This document shows, in pieces, positions 22,569-36,564 of a DNA stretch of 64,000 nt. This stretch comes from Dillenia suffruticosa (lineage: Eukaryota > Streptophyta > Magnoliopsida > Dilleniales > Dilleniaceae): NCBI GenBank assembly GCA_033439265.1, contig JAVTVX010000031.1:18892001-18956000 (forward strand), given 5' to 3'. Below the pieces are notes generated by a model, which saw nothing but the letters and a program-made list of their open reading frames with translations, was not told the origin of the DNA and ran no database searches. A program made the translations under genes and the position numbers. Within the stretch, counting starts at the first letter, position 1, and each line of letters starts with the position of its first letter.

Positions 22569-25047
22569 GTTCAGATTGAAGAGGTGGGTTTCATGAAATT
22601 TTGGATTTTTTTTTGGAGAAAGGGGATAGATGAGGGTTTGATTTTCAGAGGTTTGAGGGGGGCGGTGATGGAAGCGATTAAAGCTAAGAGTTTAAAGCGC
22701 GGGAAAAGGAAAAGGCCAAGTAGAAAAGAAGGCGACGAAGAGACAGGAGCTGAAAGGGTTTAAAGGACCCTAGGAGTTGTCGTAAATTGCGGCAGGGATC
22801 GAGACACATCGGAGATAAAACGAGTAACATAAATTGGGGTGGGACCCTTTTTTGTCTTTTCATTGAATAATATTAAAATTTTCTATAATTAATCTAAATT
22901 AATTATAAAAATTGCTTAAAATATTTGAGTTGCGAAGACCTTTAATATCTTAATTGGATTATTTCAATAAGTTTATTAAACAATTAGTAATTATTACTCA
23001 AATTCGAACATAACAGTTGGAAGACACTTCTAATAACTCTCAAACAACTTTCATCCCGATTCGATTCGATTCCCATTTAATCAAATTTAAATAATTATTA
23101 ATCTATTTTAAATAGGTAATTAATAGTGTCTTTGTATTTTTTTTTATTATATAAAGATTTGAATCTGAAATTATTAGATCAGAGGAGAAGAATTTATACC
23201 ACTAGATTGTCCCATTGAAAATGTCTGTGTATGTATTTATATGTTAGGTATCCAAATTTAGCTTAATTGCATGTGAACCTAATCATAAATCCCTTGTAAA
23301 CATATAAAAAAGTTTCAAACTTACTTAGAATTTGCTTAACATACCTTTTATGTATATACATATTGTGACCATACAATAAGTTTTATTGTGAAAATTCCAA
23401 AAAAAAAAAAAAGATATAAATTAGAAGGAGAGGATTTTAGTATTACTACCCCCGAGAGGGGCAAAGCCATTGAATCAAAGAAAGGGATTTCCCATTTAAA
23501 AATTCAGTAATTTCTGCTTGCCAAACCGGCAGACGACAAGACAAAGTGGCAATGTAAAATGATTATTCTGGTTAGTCGGAAATAAATGATCCGTCGGATG
23601 CGCCGGACGGGTACGATGGGACCATGACAGTGATGTGCAAATTTAATGTGGGGGATCTACGGTCGGAATTTGATTGTCAGTGGAGATTTGACAAGATAGC
23701 TGTAACCGTAATTCATTCAGATGGGCATATTCTCTGGGATTTTTAAAATAAAGTTGGATCTAAGTTTGATTTTCATAATGGGTTTTGGTTTGCGAAGATT
23801 ATGAAAGAAAATTTAAGAAGAATCTGAGGGGAATTCATGTGTGATTGGGAAATGAATTCTTTATTCGTTACTATATGGTTACATGTTCATTTCTCAAGAG
23901 ATTCAACTTTTATAATTGAGGAAATTTTGATGGTAATTAATTAAGTGTTAATTAAAAATAAATAAATAAATCATACAAATTTGAATGAAAATTCTCGTAT
24001 CATAGAAAAATTACAATAGAGAAAAAGAAATTCATTATTTTTTTTGGTATATTGCTTTGGTCATCACCCAGTATTCAGAGTTTTGTCCTAATTAATTTGG
24101 ATCGATCGTTGCAGGACCTATTTTGGAGGGGATCTCTCAAAATTGTTTTTTCCTTCCCGACCTAATTAAAGGACGAAATTATCCATTTTACCTACGTCAA
24201 CAAGTGTTGATAAAAAAAATTCATTATGTCAAAACAAAATGGCATGATAAGTTTTTAAATCGATACAAATAGAAAAATAACAATCAAATCCTAATACGCA
24301 ATATACATACATATATGTATTTGTGTGCGCGGGGAGTAAAATCAAAATTTTAATTCAAAATATAATAGATATATCCCTTCGACTGATTCCTTCATTTTCA
24401 CCACAGATTTTAAAAAAATTTTCATAATATATTTTTCTCACGTATATTATATCATAAATTTATCAAAACTAAATCAAATAAAATTTGAATCAGATCACTG
24501 CCGCAGGTTTGATTATTCTATTTATATTTGTGATTTGGAAATGAATTTTAGTCCTCCTTAAATGGTCATATGGACATCATTCGGGAGCTATGACTTTACT
24601 ATAATTAAGAAAGTTTGATTGCGGTGCTGTGTTAGTTGGAATAATGTTCTATTTTAAATAATTTACAAAATTCTACAAAGTTTATTTTATATATTTTTTT
24701 GGCAATCGTTTGACAATTTTACCATGTTCACACTCAAGGGGTCAGAAGTTCAAAGGCATGAGATGTGGTTGGGTCTTGCAGTGATTTTATCATTTATTGA
24801 TAAAGGTGAAAAACCATGGAATACAGAGGTCCACAATGTCTGCCAACGTCAGGGCTCTGCCAACTCTGTAACCCCAATTCAAAGCACAGAGATCTTGATT
24901 TTATTCGGCGGCATCTAGGAGTGAGAATGGCAAGTAATGGAAAATCATTTTTGTGGAAAAATATTAGACTTTTAAAGTTTTACTAAGTATGTATTAAAAA
25001 ATCTCTCTTTATAAAAATCTGAATTCGTTCAAACACACATTAGCACG

Positions 25048-25049
<2 letters not shown>

Positions 25050-25085
<36 letters not shown>
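25050..25085. repeat. (GA)18 microsatellite
   Basis: Pure GA dinucleotide run in gene-free DNA. Confidence 0.95.
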
Positions 25086-25089
<4 letters not shown>

Positions 25090-25724
25090 TTGGGGAATCA
25101 GAATGCCGGGCCATGAAAAGGGAACCAAGAAATTACCAAACTTTCATGGTTGGCATTACCGAGGTTGCTAAAATAAAAAATGTTGCTGAATAATTAGGAC
25201 TTGGAAGCACTTGTCCACATAGCGATATCATTATTCAGAAGGTGCTACCCCTAATGTACAAACAACCTACCTCCCTTAATGTGTTTGGCTATGGATGACT
25301 GTGTGTAATTGATAAGAAGTCTTTATATGATCTTTTAAAAAGTTTTAACATAAGTTAATCCATTGCTCTTGGCTGTATTGAAATGGTTTTTCTACCCTAT
25401 GATTCAACTCCTAACGACTTTCTTAGTATTAGTACACATCAAAATAACCTTTCTTTCGAGGTGGATCCCTCTCAATCCAAGTTTTCATATTCTCCATGAA
25501 TGTCAGCCATTTATTCACCGCACTCTGATTCACAGGGTGCTTCTTGTTCCCATGAAGACAATACTTGTGCCGACGTCTTCATCAAATTAGAACCATTGGT
25601 TTCTCCTGATTTTCATGAGTTTTTATTCTTTTTCTCATGAGATGTATCTATCGTTGGTTAATGCATGATATTCAAAACATGATTTCTTTTAGAGATTAGT
25701 TTTCCCCATTCTCATTTGTCACCA

Positions 25725-25755
<31 letters not shown>
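25725..25755. repeat. (AAT)10 microsatellite
   Basis: About ten AAT trinucleotide units in intergenic DNA. Confidence 0.9.
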
Positions 25756-26303
25756 GAACAACCGGCAAAGCTTAAATGAATTAATAATATTAGGCAAAGT
25801 AGGAGTAAATATCAATCCTCTTAATATGCCATTTCGGGAGGGGAATGGTCAAATTATTTGAGCGAGAGACAACGTGGTAGGCAGTATGATTTATTGAAGT
25901 CATTTATATCTATGAATCTAAATGATATCTTATATGCTTGGTTGGTTAGTAATTTAGATCGTAGCATGAGTTGCCTCCTCAACACCCACAAGACTATGAC
26001 AGCAAAATCAGAGTTAGCATACCAGTTGGGTGGATAATTATTATAGCATTTATTTAGGTTTATAATGGAATGAAAATCACAACACTTGAAAACTTCTATA
26101 TATTAAAAGGTTTCCTTTGAAGCCAATGAAAACTCAAGTTTGGGAAATTTTGTAGGCAATGCTAGAAAAGTTTGAGAAGACCAAGTGACTCTTAGCAATC
26201 ATTTTGTTTAACTACTCTTAGCACCGGCGTCAATACGAAATTAGGATAAGAGCCAAAATTACAACAATACAAATTCAGATAAAGATCTATTTTATGCCGC
26301 CCT

Positions 26304-26334
<31 letters not shown>

Positions 26335-29300
26335 CTCAAAAGTTAAAGACTTTTATGACCAAGAGATCAACCATCTTCATTCCCTTCACTATTCATTCTT
26401 GTTCTAATGTAATCTTGAGCCAGGATATGGAGAGTGAAGCTTGCAGTAGAAGATGGAAGCCATTTGATTAGGTTGAGAGCCCGCCAAAATGATGCTAGCT
26501 CTTTAAGTACTTATGACACAACCACACAAACTACCTTGTGGAGCACGACAAGCAACTAGTTTTTATGACATCCAACACTATGTCCCTTTCTAATTATATA
26601 TATGCACTCAATACATGCACTGCGGTTGTTCTTTGTATTGTATATTGATGCTAAGCGCATAGCATGTCCTTATGATGGCTTAAAGTGTACTCTACTTAGT
26701 TTAATTAAATTAAGAGTTGCATGACAGCAAAGGTGCAATTTGATATCTCTTTATAGATAACTAACCACACACACACACACAGAGATAAAAGGATGAGTCA
26801 AAAATAAGAAATCTCTTATTTTTATCAAATTTATCGAGCATTTAGAATAACCACTGAATTATAGCTATACTATACTCAGATAGGATTTCTAGAAGAATAT
26901 GTTTTTCATTTGGTAAGAAATAAAAGGGTATATCAAAAATTGAGGTAGCTAAAGTTAAAACCAGGTTGTCTAACTAATGAAAATTTTAATATTTTATCGT
27001 TAAATTCATATAATATTGATGAATTTAAAGAAACTTTGATATTGTATTAAGAAGCTAACGCCGACATAACATTAATATTTCAATCCTTAATATAATTTTT
27101 TAGAATTTTTTTTACATTCCTTTAGTTTATGAGTAATTCAATCAATCACACTATGTTAACCAAGATCCAAGGCAATTTTCAAAGCCTCATGCTACAAAAT
27201 AAACCTTGTTTTGTGTCGTACCATTTTGTTGTGGCCAAATGGAACTGGGCAATAACATGCCCCATATCTTTTCCAATTTTAGGATGGCTCAATCTATGAA
27301 AACTCCCTTGAAATTTTCAAATGTTGTAGTGAGAGTTTCCATTTGATTGGTCTTCTCATGATTATGGTACGGACAGCATCATATAACTTATAGTAAAAGA
27401 TAAATAAGACCATACAAAATAACAAAAGGATAAAAGAAAGAAAATGATGAAAATCTCAGATTTAAACCATAAATAAAAAAAATACTGTCCTGCCCAGAAA
27501 AAAGAGAAAAAAAGGCTGTACTGAAAATTATTTTCAACGCCTAATTTGATAACTCAAGATGCAGGATCCAAAGCCTGAAGCGAGGTTTTACTCTGGAATC
27601 TCCCAAGATCCTCAATAATGCATTCCTCTGAAATTTTGAAAATTTATGGGGGATTTTGAGTTTGAGACATAATCAGACTTCTTTTGATTTATTCAAAAAT
27701 TTTATATTATTAAAGTGTGTTGCACAATTTAAAATTAGAAGAAGTAAAATATATTAATAATTAATAATACTTTTCTAGTAAAAAAAATAGAGGATTTATC
27801 ATTATCATTTTTACTTCTCAAAACACAAATTTAAAACTATAACTCCTTTTTATTACTTGATATTTAGAAACCTAACTAATCTAATTCGAGCAATGATGGG
27901 ATCCAAGATTTGAACTCGAAATCTTGATTAAAGAAATTTAGTGTACTGTCATTACACCCGTAAGAAAGTACCAAATAAATAAGGTAGCATTTGTCTTATT
28001 GTATTTATACTATTTTTTAATTATACCGAAAAGTTTTTTTTATAAAAAAATATAGTTTTGTGAAGAAAAATTAAATTTATGTGTGAAAAGAATTTTAATT
28101 ATTTTTATATTGATAATTTAATATTAAAATATATATAATATCAATTGAGAATAATTTTATTTTTTTAAACTTAAATACTTTGTTTTTTATAAAAAAAAAA
28201 ATAATAATAATAAAAAAAAGAGTTAAAAATTCACCCGAGCTCGGCTCCTTAATAAAGACGCCCATAATTTTGAAAGAACAAGTTGCTTCCAAAAGAAATC
28301 TAATATGCGATATGACAAGACAAGGACACCAAGAAGAGAACACTTGTGTCCTTTTACTTGTACAATTTCTTATTCATTGGCCTTAAAGGCCTCTCACAAG
28401 GTGCCCTTTTATCCAATATACAGACCCATTTCATAATTACTGAGGATACCCTCTTCTCTGCTCTCTTCCAAATATTTTTCAGTCTGGAAACGCACATGTC
28501 TGCTCATAATCATATAGGGAATCAAGAATAGGGCAATGATTGAAGACTCCATTAAGTAAAGTCTTTTAGAATCTGTGAAACTTTGATAGAATGGCCCACG
28601 AGGGTGGCTTGTGCCTAGTCTGTGTTTCATGGTTAGCTAGAAAATTCTCTCTTTCCTAATATATAAATTATATATTATTTAGCCTTCGGTACGTGAGTTA
28701 TAGCATATGGACCAATGATCATATGTTAAAATTCTTGTTTGTGTGTGTTTTGGTAGATGAGAATCAGACCAAACTACAAGTCTTCATCTGCAATTCAGAC
28801 CTAATTCATTTTCTGTTTTGAATGTGTACATTGTGAATGTGTTTCTCATGATGCACCTTTTTCTCATGTTACCTAATTTGTATTTTTTGTTACTCGATCC
28901 GGTTATTTAAAAATTTGATTAATCCAATTTAAATAACCGTAGATACAATTTGTGACAAATAGCAAAATTTCTAGTGTTCAGCACACATTGTATGCTTGTT
29001 GTCAAATGGGGTAGAGGGTGACATTTTCATCTTTATCAATTCCTTTCGTTTTCTTGATTTAGATCAGGGAAATTGTACGATTATATAAAACCATGTGCGA
29101 TGACTCAAATTCGTACTCAAATCCAATTTTTAATAGGAGCAGCTCAAAATGAAATTCAGTGATCATTATTCTTTGATTTGCTTTTTCTTTCTTCCCTTCT
29201 ATTCTTCTTTTTCATTCGTCTTCTTTTATTCCTGGTTTGGTCAACAATTATGGCCACTGCCTAAAGGATTATGCCAAAGGGATTAAAGTTACTAAACAAT

Positions 29301-30592
29301 GAAACAAAGTACGAAGCCATTCACCACAAGAATACAGTATTCTCATAAAGTGTAATCGTATTTATCTATGTAAAGAATTCAATTAAAAGTAGAATGAATG
29401 AAATGACACCCAGCCCAACACACAGTTTAACAGCAGCAATCATCAATAGACCTTCTTTTGGATCTGTCTGTCATTTGCTCCCCGTTCTTATCCTTTCAAG
29501 CTCCATTTATGGACAGCTCACGACCTCATTAGTTGAAGAATCATTTGACAAATAAATTATTTTACTCCAAAATCAATTAAAGTGTCCCATCCAACTAAAC
29601 TAGAAGGGATTTTGCTTCATGAAAGCTCATTTAAGCTTTCCGACCACACCATTGAACCAATCCAGAACATTATTTTCAAGCTTGGTTGCAAGTCATGACT
29701 TCTGAGCACAGTGAGTTTGAAGGCCCTCCAACTCAATTTTGAAACCCTGTTTATAGAAAATAATAAACGACTCAGTCATCCAGTTGCCGACATACCAACT
29801 AGACAAAGCTATTTGGGGGGGCGGGGTGGGGTTTCTTAAACAGCTGACATGACAATTGGTTAATCACCATATCAGCAACTAAATTATCACAAGACCAGAG
29901 GATAACAGAGGACAGAAGTTCTACTCTTATGGCATGCGCATTTTGGAAGCTTAGGTTCTCCATATCAAAATTGATTTTCTGGAGGAAATACAAGTTATGA
30001 TAACCGAGGATAGAAGTTATATTCTCCATTCTGTTTGTCTGCAAACAAAACAGATTCCACAATATTGTTCCCCATGCCATTATAAAAGAAACCAATGATG
30101 AATGGCAAATATATAAACATGGATGATCTCCGAGACTCAAACATCTCCGGTTGTACTGCAAGGGGACTTGAGCAACCAAGAACCATTTTTCATTTCATAA
30201 ATCAGTAAATTCACTGCAACTGCATGTGTAAGTAAAAGTTCACCCCCTCTCTATTCTACAGTCGTTGTAACAATTGTTTACAAACAAGATATGATGAGGA
30301 TGTTAACATCGCATCTACCTCGTATGAACATCACTCTTCACTCCCTCTCCATTCTAGAATTGTTGTAACCTACATAAAGCAAAGCAAGAATCTATCCAAA
30401 ATTCAATGGAATTTCCTACTTTTCTCCCTGTGCAACATGGTAAAATGTGCTACCATCTTCCTTCAACAAACAAAAATCTGTTTTCTTGCCACTTGAAGCT
30501 CCATTGTATGGACACAATCACTGGCCACTTCCTTATCTGAGTAACTCAATCCAACAAAGTTCTTACAGTAATTAATCGATTCTCCTTTCAGC

Positions 30593-33500
30593 TCAAGCAG
30601 GCAGCTGAAGCTTAACATTGTTCTTCCAACTGCAAAATAAATCAAACAGCTGTTTAGGTCGATGTTCTGACTAGGTAACGTGTAACAGATAAATCAGACA
30701 TACGTGTCAGAATGCCACTACCTCAAAAAGTAATAGTAAAAGAAATCAGCATATAAAGCTGTCTGAACAAGACCAGAGACGCAAGCTACATGACAGCAGA
30801 ACATTTCCAGGTCAGAATATGCATCACACGAATGGACAAACCAAGTAGCTCATGCTTGTCATATTTCCAAGCCAATAAGTTACCTATCCGGCGAGTGAAG
30901 TGTTGCTCAGTGAAATAGCGGTATGTCCAGTTCAGTATGTAAAATGCACGATAAGCCCTGCACGTTGCGAGATAGATTGTATTTATAATATGCCAACATT
31001 AGAACAAATTGTTCCTCCATAGCTACACCATAATTTAATCAATGTGATTGTATCATAACAACAGCATATCAGAAGGGGCAATCTTGCAAAAGTCTTCATG
31101 TTGTTGGTAGAGGCTTCAACTAATACTATTTTAAAACAGCATCAGTCTAGGTTGCAAGTCATTGTATGTGAAATGATATAAGTGTTTTAATAACAGTACA
31201 GGCTTCAACTAATACTATTTAAAACCAGCATCAGTCTAGGTTGCAAGCCATTGTATGTGAAATGATATAAGTGTTTTAATAACATGAACTTCATACTGCA
31301 GATATAGTTGCCTCTTCATAAACCAGAGGTATATTAAAGTAACATAAATGAAAGCAACTATTGAAACCCCAGGTGAGGATTCCTTATTAACGATTATTAA
31401 CGAATGCAGAAGGTCACACATGGCATCACCAACAAAAACTTCAACAGATTAACTCTACCTTCATGGATGTGCTAAGAGACATGCTTCGACTCCTCATGTA
31501 GACAGATGATAATCATAAAAACCCAATATCGTTTCAAGATAGGTATTGTTTTCCAATTGAAATGTCAGTGATCCTTCAGACCACCAAAGCCCATGTAAGA
31601 AAGTGATTTGATAACAAGCATTATGTAATGTAATTTTTTAAGATAAATATTCTTGTTAAACTACAGAGGTGTAATCAACTAAGGAAACATATTTATCACA
31701 CAGTACAAAGGACAAATTCTGTTAAGTGATAGAGGTGGTGGTAGTGGTAGTGGTAGTGGTAGTGTTGGATACAATACCCGAGAAAGAAAACATATTGGCC
31801 TGTCAAGTTATCCACATTGCCACTTCTTTGTAACAAAACCAACTGTGGAAGAATCGCAACTGCCTCCAAGTATAAGGAAAATGACCAGAAAATCTGCAGT
31901 GTGATTAAACCAACTGGTCAGCATTTCTATAAGGAACTTTATCGTGCATAAGTGCAAAATTGGGTGTTGAGTGTGGACAAGTAGCAGCATCAGAAAAATT
32001 AACATTAACTATTGTAATCCAAACACAAGCTAAAGAACGCCTTTAATTAGATTACAATGGACGGGGCAAATTTTGGATGGATAAATGATAAAACACTATG
32101 ATTAACATCCAAGCTGACCAAATCCAAAATTTGTTCATGCTATTCACAAAGATTAGCTTGCATAGTGCCATTATCAGGAAAAATCAGCCAAGGTCAGGAT
32201 AGCCATCAGTAAGCCCAAATCAAGAAAAAACTCAAAAACTGTAATGTGACAAAGCCCCGACTCAGTTTCACCAACTGATGACTTCTCTTAGTCTCCAAGG
32301 CATTTATTTCATTATGTTTATAAGCACCTTTGCCGGTAATTAGTTGGGTCTTCCCATACTTTCAATAGCCCAACAGAGCAAATTTGGAACCAAAAATTAA
32401 AAATTAAAAAAAAAAAGTATGTGCTCTATCTGTAGACATGTATTTCAGGAATTTTATAATCTTATAATTGCCTAATAAAGCCAAAACAAATATCCGGTGT
32501 GTTTAACAAAGAAAAAGTATGGATTCGATCTTCCATACTGCAAGGAAGTGGGATGCAAGTACAAATGAGAAATCATAGTTCATTGGCAAATCCAGAAATT
32601 ATACAATCTTCAACCTCGTTTAAAATATTCATGTGGGCAAACCATCAAAAAATAGACATAGGAATAGATACTGTAGCATCCAAGGCAAAAAATATCGCCT
32701 TGTTCTGCAGATCCCACAACTTCCTAGATGCGGTGTATTTCTGGGTGTTACATGTAGGTATAAGTCTCTCTCCTATTCAGCTCCACTGACATTGTTTTCA
32801 TGTCTTCCCCCACTTCATCTGTGTGAATGTATTAGCAAAAGGGGTGCTAGCTGCCAAATGAGTCAAGCGACAATTATTTCTGGACTTACCTATTTAGAAC
32901 TAGAAACTTAATACTAACATATTTAGTGATGTAAGAAACAATATGATCAATAGGACAATGATCTCGGACCAAGGGCTTTGGCTCAAAGGGTCATCTTATA
33001 AGTTTTCAAGATTCTCATTTAGTTTCATTCTTTTTTTTTTTTCCCCTTGGCAAATGGGAGACAGAATGGCATGAATCTTGGAATTTTGGTATACCATCAA
33101 AAACTACAAATTCTCTCTGGCCATCATTTGACCTTAGTATACAGTTTTCAATTCACCAAGGCCCTCTGGATTTCCAAAACACTCAAAAGATGAAGCCAAA
33201 CATTGATTAGTTTCACATCTCATCTTCACCGAAGGCTAAAAAATCAAGTGAAACTCTATTCTGTGGGCTGTGATGGGTGAAGGACCGTCCAGATCACTTT
33301 AGTTTTCAATTTTATGCTGCATCCTCCTTCCTGTTATTGTGCTCCCAAAGGTATGCATCTTATTGCAATTCAGTCCACATCAACAGTGTAAAGAACCACA
33401 ATTTTGGTTAGGTTGGCACAACAACTGCTGCAGTTGACAAGCATGGGATACCTTAATGTTCATTCATTTGAAAGTTGAAATCAAAATATTAAATAACTCA

Positions 33501-35573
33501 ATAATAGGTCTAGGTTAGGTTGGAAAAATACTAAATAACTCATTTTTATTCCACATCCTCCTTCCTGTTATTGTGCTTCCAAAGGTATGCATGTTCTTGC
33601 ACTACAAAGAAGGTGTTCCAAGCCCACATCAACAGCATAAAGAACAATAATTGTTGTTAGATTGGCGAACAACAGCAACAATTGGCAAGCATGAGAAACT
33701 TCATCTCTCATTCATTTGAAAATCAATGACAAAATAATAAATGACTCAATAATAGGCTTTGCAGCAGACTTCAATGTCAGAAAAAGAAAAGCGCCCTAAT
33801 GGAGTCTCCCACCAAGTGTACAAACACAGTAGTCGAGATGGGAACAGCCCCCAAAATGGGAAATCCAAGCGATTTCACATTGGCAGAGTTTAACTTTGCT
33901 TTAAACATAAGCGGTGCTTCATTGTCAACTCAAGGAAAACAGAAAAGAAAAAATAGCATATATGGTCAAAATGCTGCCACATCATTCGCAGAACTCAGAA
34001 CACAACTTCTTGAGACTATTTAAGTACACGATTTTGCCACCAGAAGTCTTAAAGCGAATAAAGGTAACACAAATCCTGCCCCCTTCTCTGGGAGAATAAC
34101 TCAGTAGGTCTAGCAGGTGCCCAGGCAAATTTAAGGGATACCTAAATGAACAATTACTTTTCACAAGATGGTAACACCTCAAATCACAATTTTCAGAATC
34201 AGGAAAATTCAATGAGGTGACTACATGCATCATGCAAACGAAGACAATCACTTGTGCACCAGAGAAAAAATGGAAAAGCTTTCAGCAATTATAATATGTA
34301 TCTATATCAGACAATCACAAAATAGACACATGAGATTCATTCGGTTTTAATAGGATCCACCAAATCCATATGAATTCACATACATGACATCATGGCATCA
34401 TTTGCATTAGATCAAACACCAGTATACCAAATTAACCATTTGATCCAATAAAATGTAACAAGGATCATAAAATATTGAGGGGGGAGAGAGAGAGAGAGAG
34501 AGAATAAATTATCAATATGGGCAACCAGAAGCACAAGTGTACAAGATAACCTTGTTTCTAATTCAAGACAGTATCAATAAAAAATTGAAATCAGGAATGC
34601 TATTAGGACCCCAAGAAAGATTTGTACACAAGTTGATAAATTCCAATCTATCATGGTTTCATTGCTTGTCAAAAAGCACTGTGACTTTGTCACTTTAGTC
34701 AATTCTCATCCCAATGTAATGACTTTAGTCGGGCAATGCAATGAGGGTTTTAGTGCAAATCTGATGAGAGACAAATTAAAAGCTAATACTGATCGATAAG
34801 TTAAAAATCAAAACCAGAAAGGCTAAGCATGCCCAAACTGATAATTCCAATGCATCTTCGTTTCCATTGCTTGTCGAAAAGCACCGAGATTTCGTAACTT
34901 CAATCATTCTTAACCCAATGTAATGATTTTAGTCGGGCAATGCAATGAGAGTTTTAGTGCAAATCAGATTAGAGACAAATTAAAAAGCCATTACTGACCA
35001 AATTAAACCAGAAGCAGAGAAATGAAAATACCCTGAAAAGTTCATGCCCAAATCCATAAATTCGAATGTGTCATTGTTTCTATTGCTCGTTGAAAAATAA
35101 CGTGATTTTGCCACTTCAGTCATTCTCATTCCAACGTTATGATCTTAGTCAGGCAACACAATGAGGGTTTTAGCGCCAAATCAGATTAGAGACATATTAA
35201 ATGCTAAAACTGATCAAATTAAACCAAGAACAAAAGAAATTTAAAAGAAAAAACTAATTTTTCCACTCACTTCTTGAAATGTGAAGCGTTCGTGAATCAG
35301 TAACGCGAGGATAAAACTGCAAAGAACGAGGAAGTAATGTCGAAACGTATCGAGTTCCTTATCATACGATCGCTTCACCACACGTTGCATTCTCATACAC
35401 CAAACAGTGGCAAGTGCACTCCCAATGAACACCACCTTCATTACAGTGTTGTAAACTGAGATGAAATCAGTGAACAGATCCAAGTACCGCGCCATAAACA
35501 CTATTGCGTATAGCTCTTGTGTCTTCAACGAAATCCCTAAAAGCACATAAAGTTGGAAAATGAAACCCTAAAT

Positions 35574-35617
<44 letters not shown>

Positions 35618-35705
35618 AGCAAGATTTGGTGGCGTAGATTTTGAGGAGAAGGACGAGAATACTGATCAAGTGAGTCATGTCGCCGGCGAGTCTGAAGATG
35701 TTCAT
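30593..35705 (-). CDS. ERD2: ER lumen protein-retaining receptor (KDEL receptor, ERD2)
   Basis: Six exons on the minus strand: 35705-35615, 35536-35271, 31893-31778, 30957-30884, 30785-30722 and 30629-30593. All junctions are GT-AG, the phases close, and the product is 215 residues, exactly the usual length. It begins MNIFRLAGDMTHLISILVLL and ends KLQLPA. Seven membrane segments are expected. It cycles between cis-Golgi and ER and returns soluble proteins bearing HDEL/KDEL tails. Residues known to bind the tail in animal receptors are present at matching positions: R5, H12, R47 and D50 (ARYLD), the YR pair at 160-161 and D196 (YADFF). Conserved blocks include LDTFRHYF, FSLYLEAVAILPQL and NLTGQYVFFLG. 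An R occurs at 181 (HFTRRI) where the plant proteins I recall have W. Intron 2 is 3377 bp, unusually large beside the 78-98 bp introns 1, 4 and 5. Confidence 0.95.
31111..31285. repeat. 89-bp tandem duplication in ERD2 intron 3
   Basis: AGGCTTCAACTAATACTATT starts at 31111 and again at 31200. The following text (GCATCAGTCTAGGTTGCAAG, then TGTATGTGAAATGATATAAG) is nearly identical, so the duplication is fairly recent. Confidence 0.92.
31733..31763. repeat. (GGTAGT)n hexamer repeat at the start of ERD2 intron 3
   Basis: Imperfect GGTAGT units lie 14 bp inside the intron from the exon 3 donor at 31777; transcribed as ACTACC on the minus strand. Confidence 0.85.
33308..33760. repeat. Two-copy tandem duplication (about 235 bp) in ERD2 intron 2
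   Basis: CATCCTCCTTCCTGTTATTG begins near 33320 and again near 33553. Further landmarks repeat in order: CCAAAGGTATGCAT, CCACATCAACAG, AAAGAAC, and AATAACTCAATAATAGG (near 33491) against AAATGACTCAATAATAGG (near 33738). The copies are about 80% alike by eye. Confidence 0.8.
34620..35230. repeat. Three-copy tandem duplication (204-216 bp) in ERD2 intron 2
   Basis: Copies are anchored by GGGCAATGCAATGAG at 34731, the same at 34935, and a diverged AGGCAACACAATGAG at 35151. Each is followed by GGGTTTTAGTGCAAAT-like and AGAGACAAATTAAA-like text and preceded by TTGCTTGTC.AAAAGCAC-like text. The third copy ends about 40 bp from the donor of intron 2. Confidence 0.85.
35537..35614 (-). other. Intron 1 of ERD2, largely a (CT)17 tract
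   Basis: A 78-nt intron. On the minus strand the donor GT runs straight into CTCTCT (GA on the plus strand, 35579-35612), so about 45% of the intron is microsatellite beginning at the 5' splice site. Confidence 0.85.
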
Positions 35706-36564
35706 GGTTGCCGGAGTTCGAATTGGAACCCTAGAATTCTAGAAAGAGAGAGAGAGAGGTGCGGAAATGCGAGGGTTTTCTGTGAAAAAATTGGAGGAGT
35801 GTTGGGGAAGGGAGAGATGACGTGGTGGTTGAAAACGGCTTTTGCCAGCACAATGCGGACACACAGGAGAAAAAGGGGACTGGTGTCGTTTGAGAGCCAA
35901 AAAAAAAAAAAAATCAAAAAAGAAACTATTCTCTACATCTCGGGTTCATGGAAGTTCCATGTTTTCTCACATCTTAGCCCCTCAATCTAATCTTCCTTTA
36001 ATCACCACTTTTAATGGATGCAGCGTTTTTAATATAAAAAATTATTGACATAAAAAAGTAATTAAATTTATAATATTATTAGATTTCCAAATTTTTATGT
36101 TGTTAATAGAAAAAATAAGTTATTTTCATAACCTTATTTGACTCTTAACTCACAAAATTTTATACTTTTTACTATAATTTTTAGTACTCTAATTTTTAAA
36201 TTTTAAAAAATTTATATTTTTCATACTCTAATTTTTTATTTTAAAACTTATTTTTAAAAAATAAAATATAAAATTCAGTTCAATTTTATTAATTAGAATA
36301 ATCAAAATAATTTTGAAGTTCAATTATGAATTTATCATTTAATAGCATTAATAAAGTAACTATGTAGAACTGAAACACCGTATTAGATTTATAGCTCGCT
36401 TATATTTTTAAGAATTTGAGGTTCAAATTTATGAATATTAAAAATGCATATTATGAATAATTTATGCTAAAAAATGCATATTGATATTCCATAAATAAAT
36501 ATAATATTTTCATATAATAACTTAAAAAGTGATGAGTTATTAGATTTGAAAATCTAACGTGACT

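Larger units (their letters stand above)
22569..30592. other. Long gene-free interval between the GIL1-family and ERD2 genes
   Basis: The first 200-250 bp upstream of 22568 are presumably the GIL1-family promoter and leader. Beyond that I recognise no gene in 8 kb. The interval holds a GA microsatellite (25050-25085), an AAT run (25725-25755), a 25-A run (about 26309-26333), a short CA run near 26768-26780 and probable SINE remnants read on the minus strand near 23150-23230 and 27890-27960. Short frames at 24724-24918 and 25363-25590 lack family resemblance. Confidence 0.55.
31894..35270 (-). other. Intron 2 of ERD2 (3.4 kb)
   Basis: Separates the exon ending TFQE from the exon beginning IFWSFS. 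It contains a two-copy and a three-copy tandem duplication and a short GA run (about 34484-34503). Frames inside it, such as 32499-32789 and 33799-34023, have no family resemblance and are not kept. Confidence 0.85.

Noticed and set aside
25363..25590. 75-residue frame that looked retroelement-like
   Set aside because: No reverse transcriptase, integrase or gag motif in any of the three frames, and no LTR or tail nearby.
29799..30179. Candidate additional C-terminal exon of the KDEL receptor
   Set aside because: The true last exons were found at 30722-30785 and 30593-30629, ending KLQLPA at the usual 215 residues; this frame has no family match.
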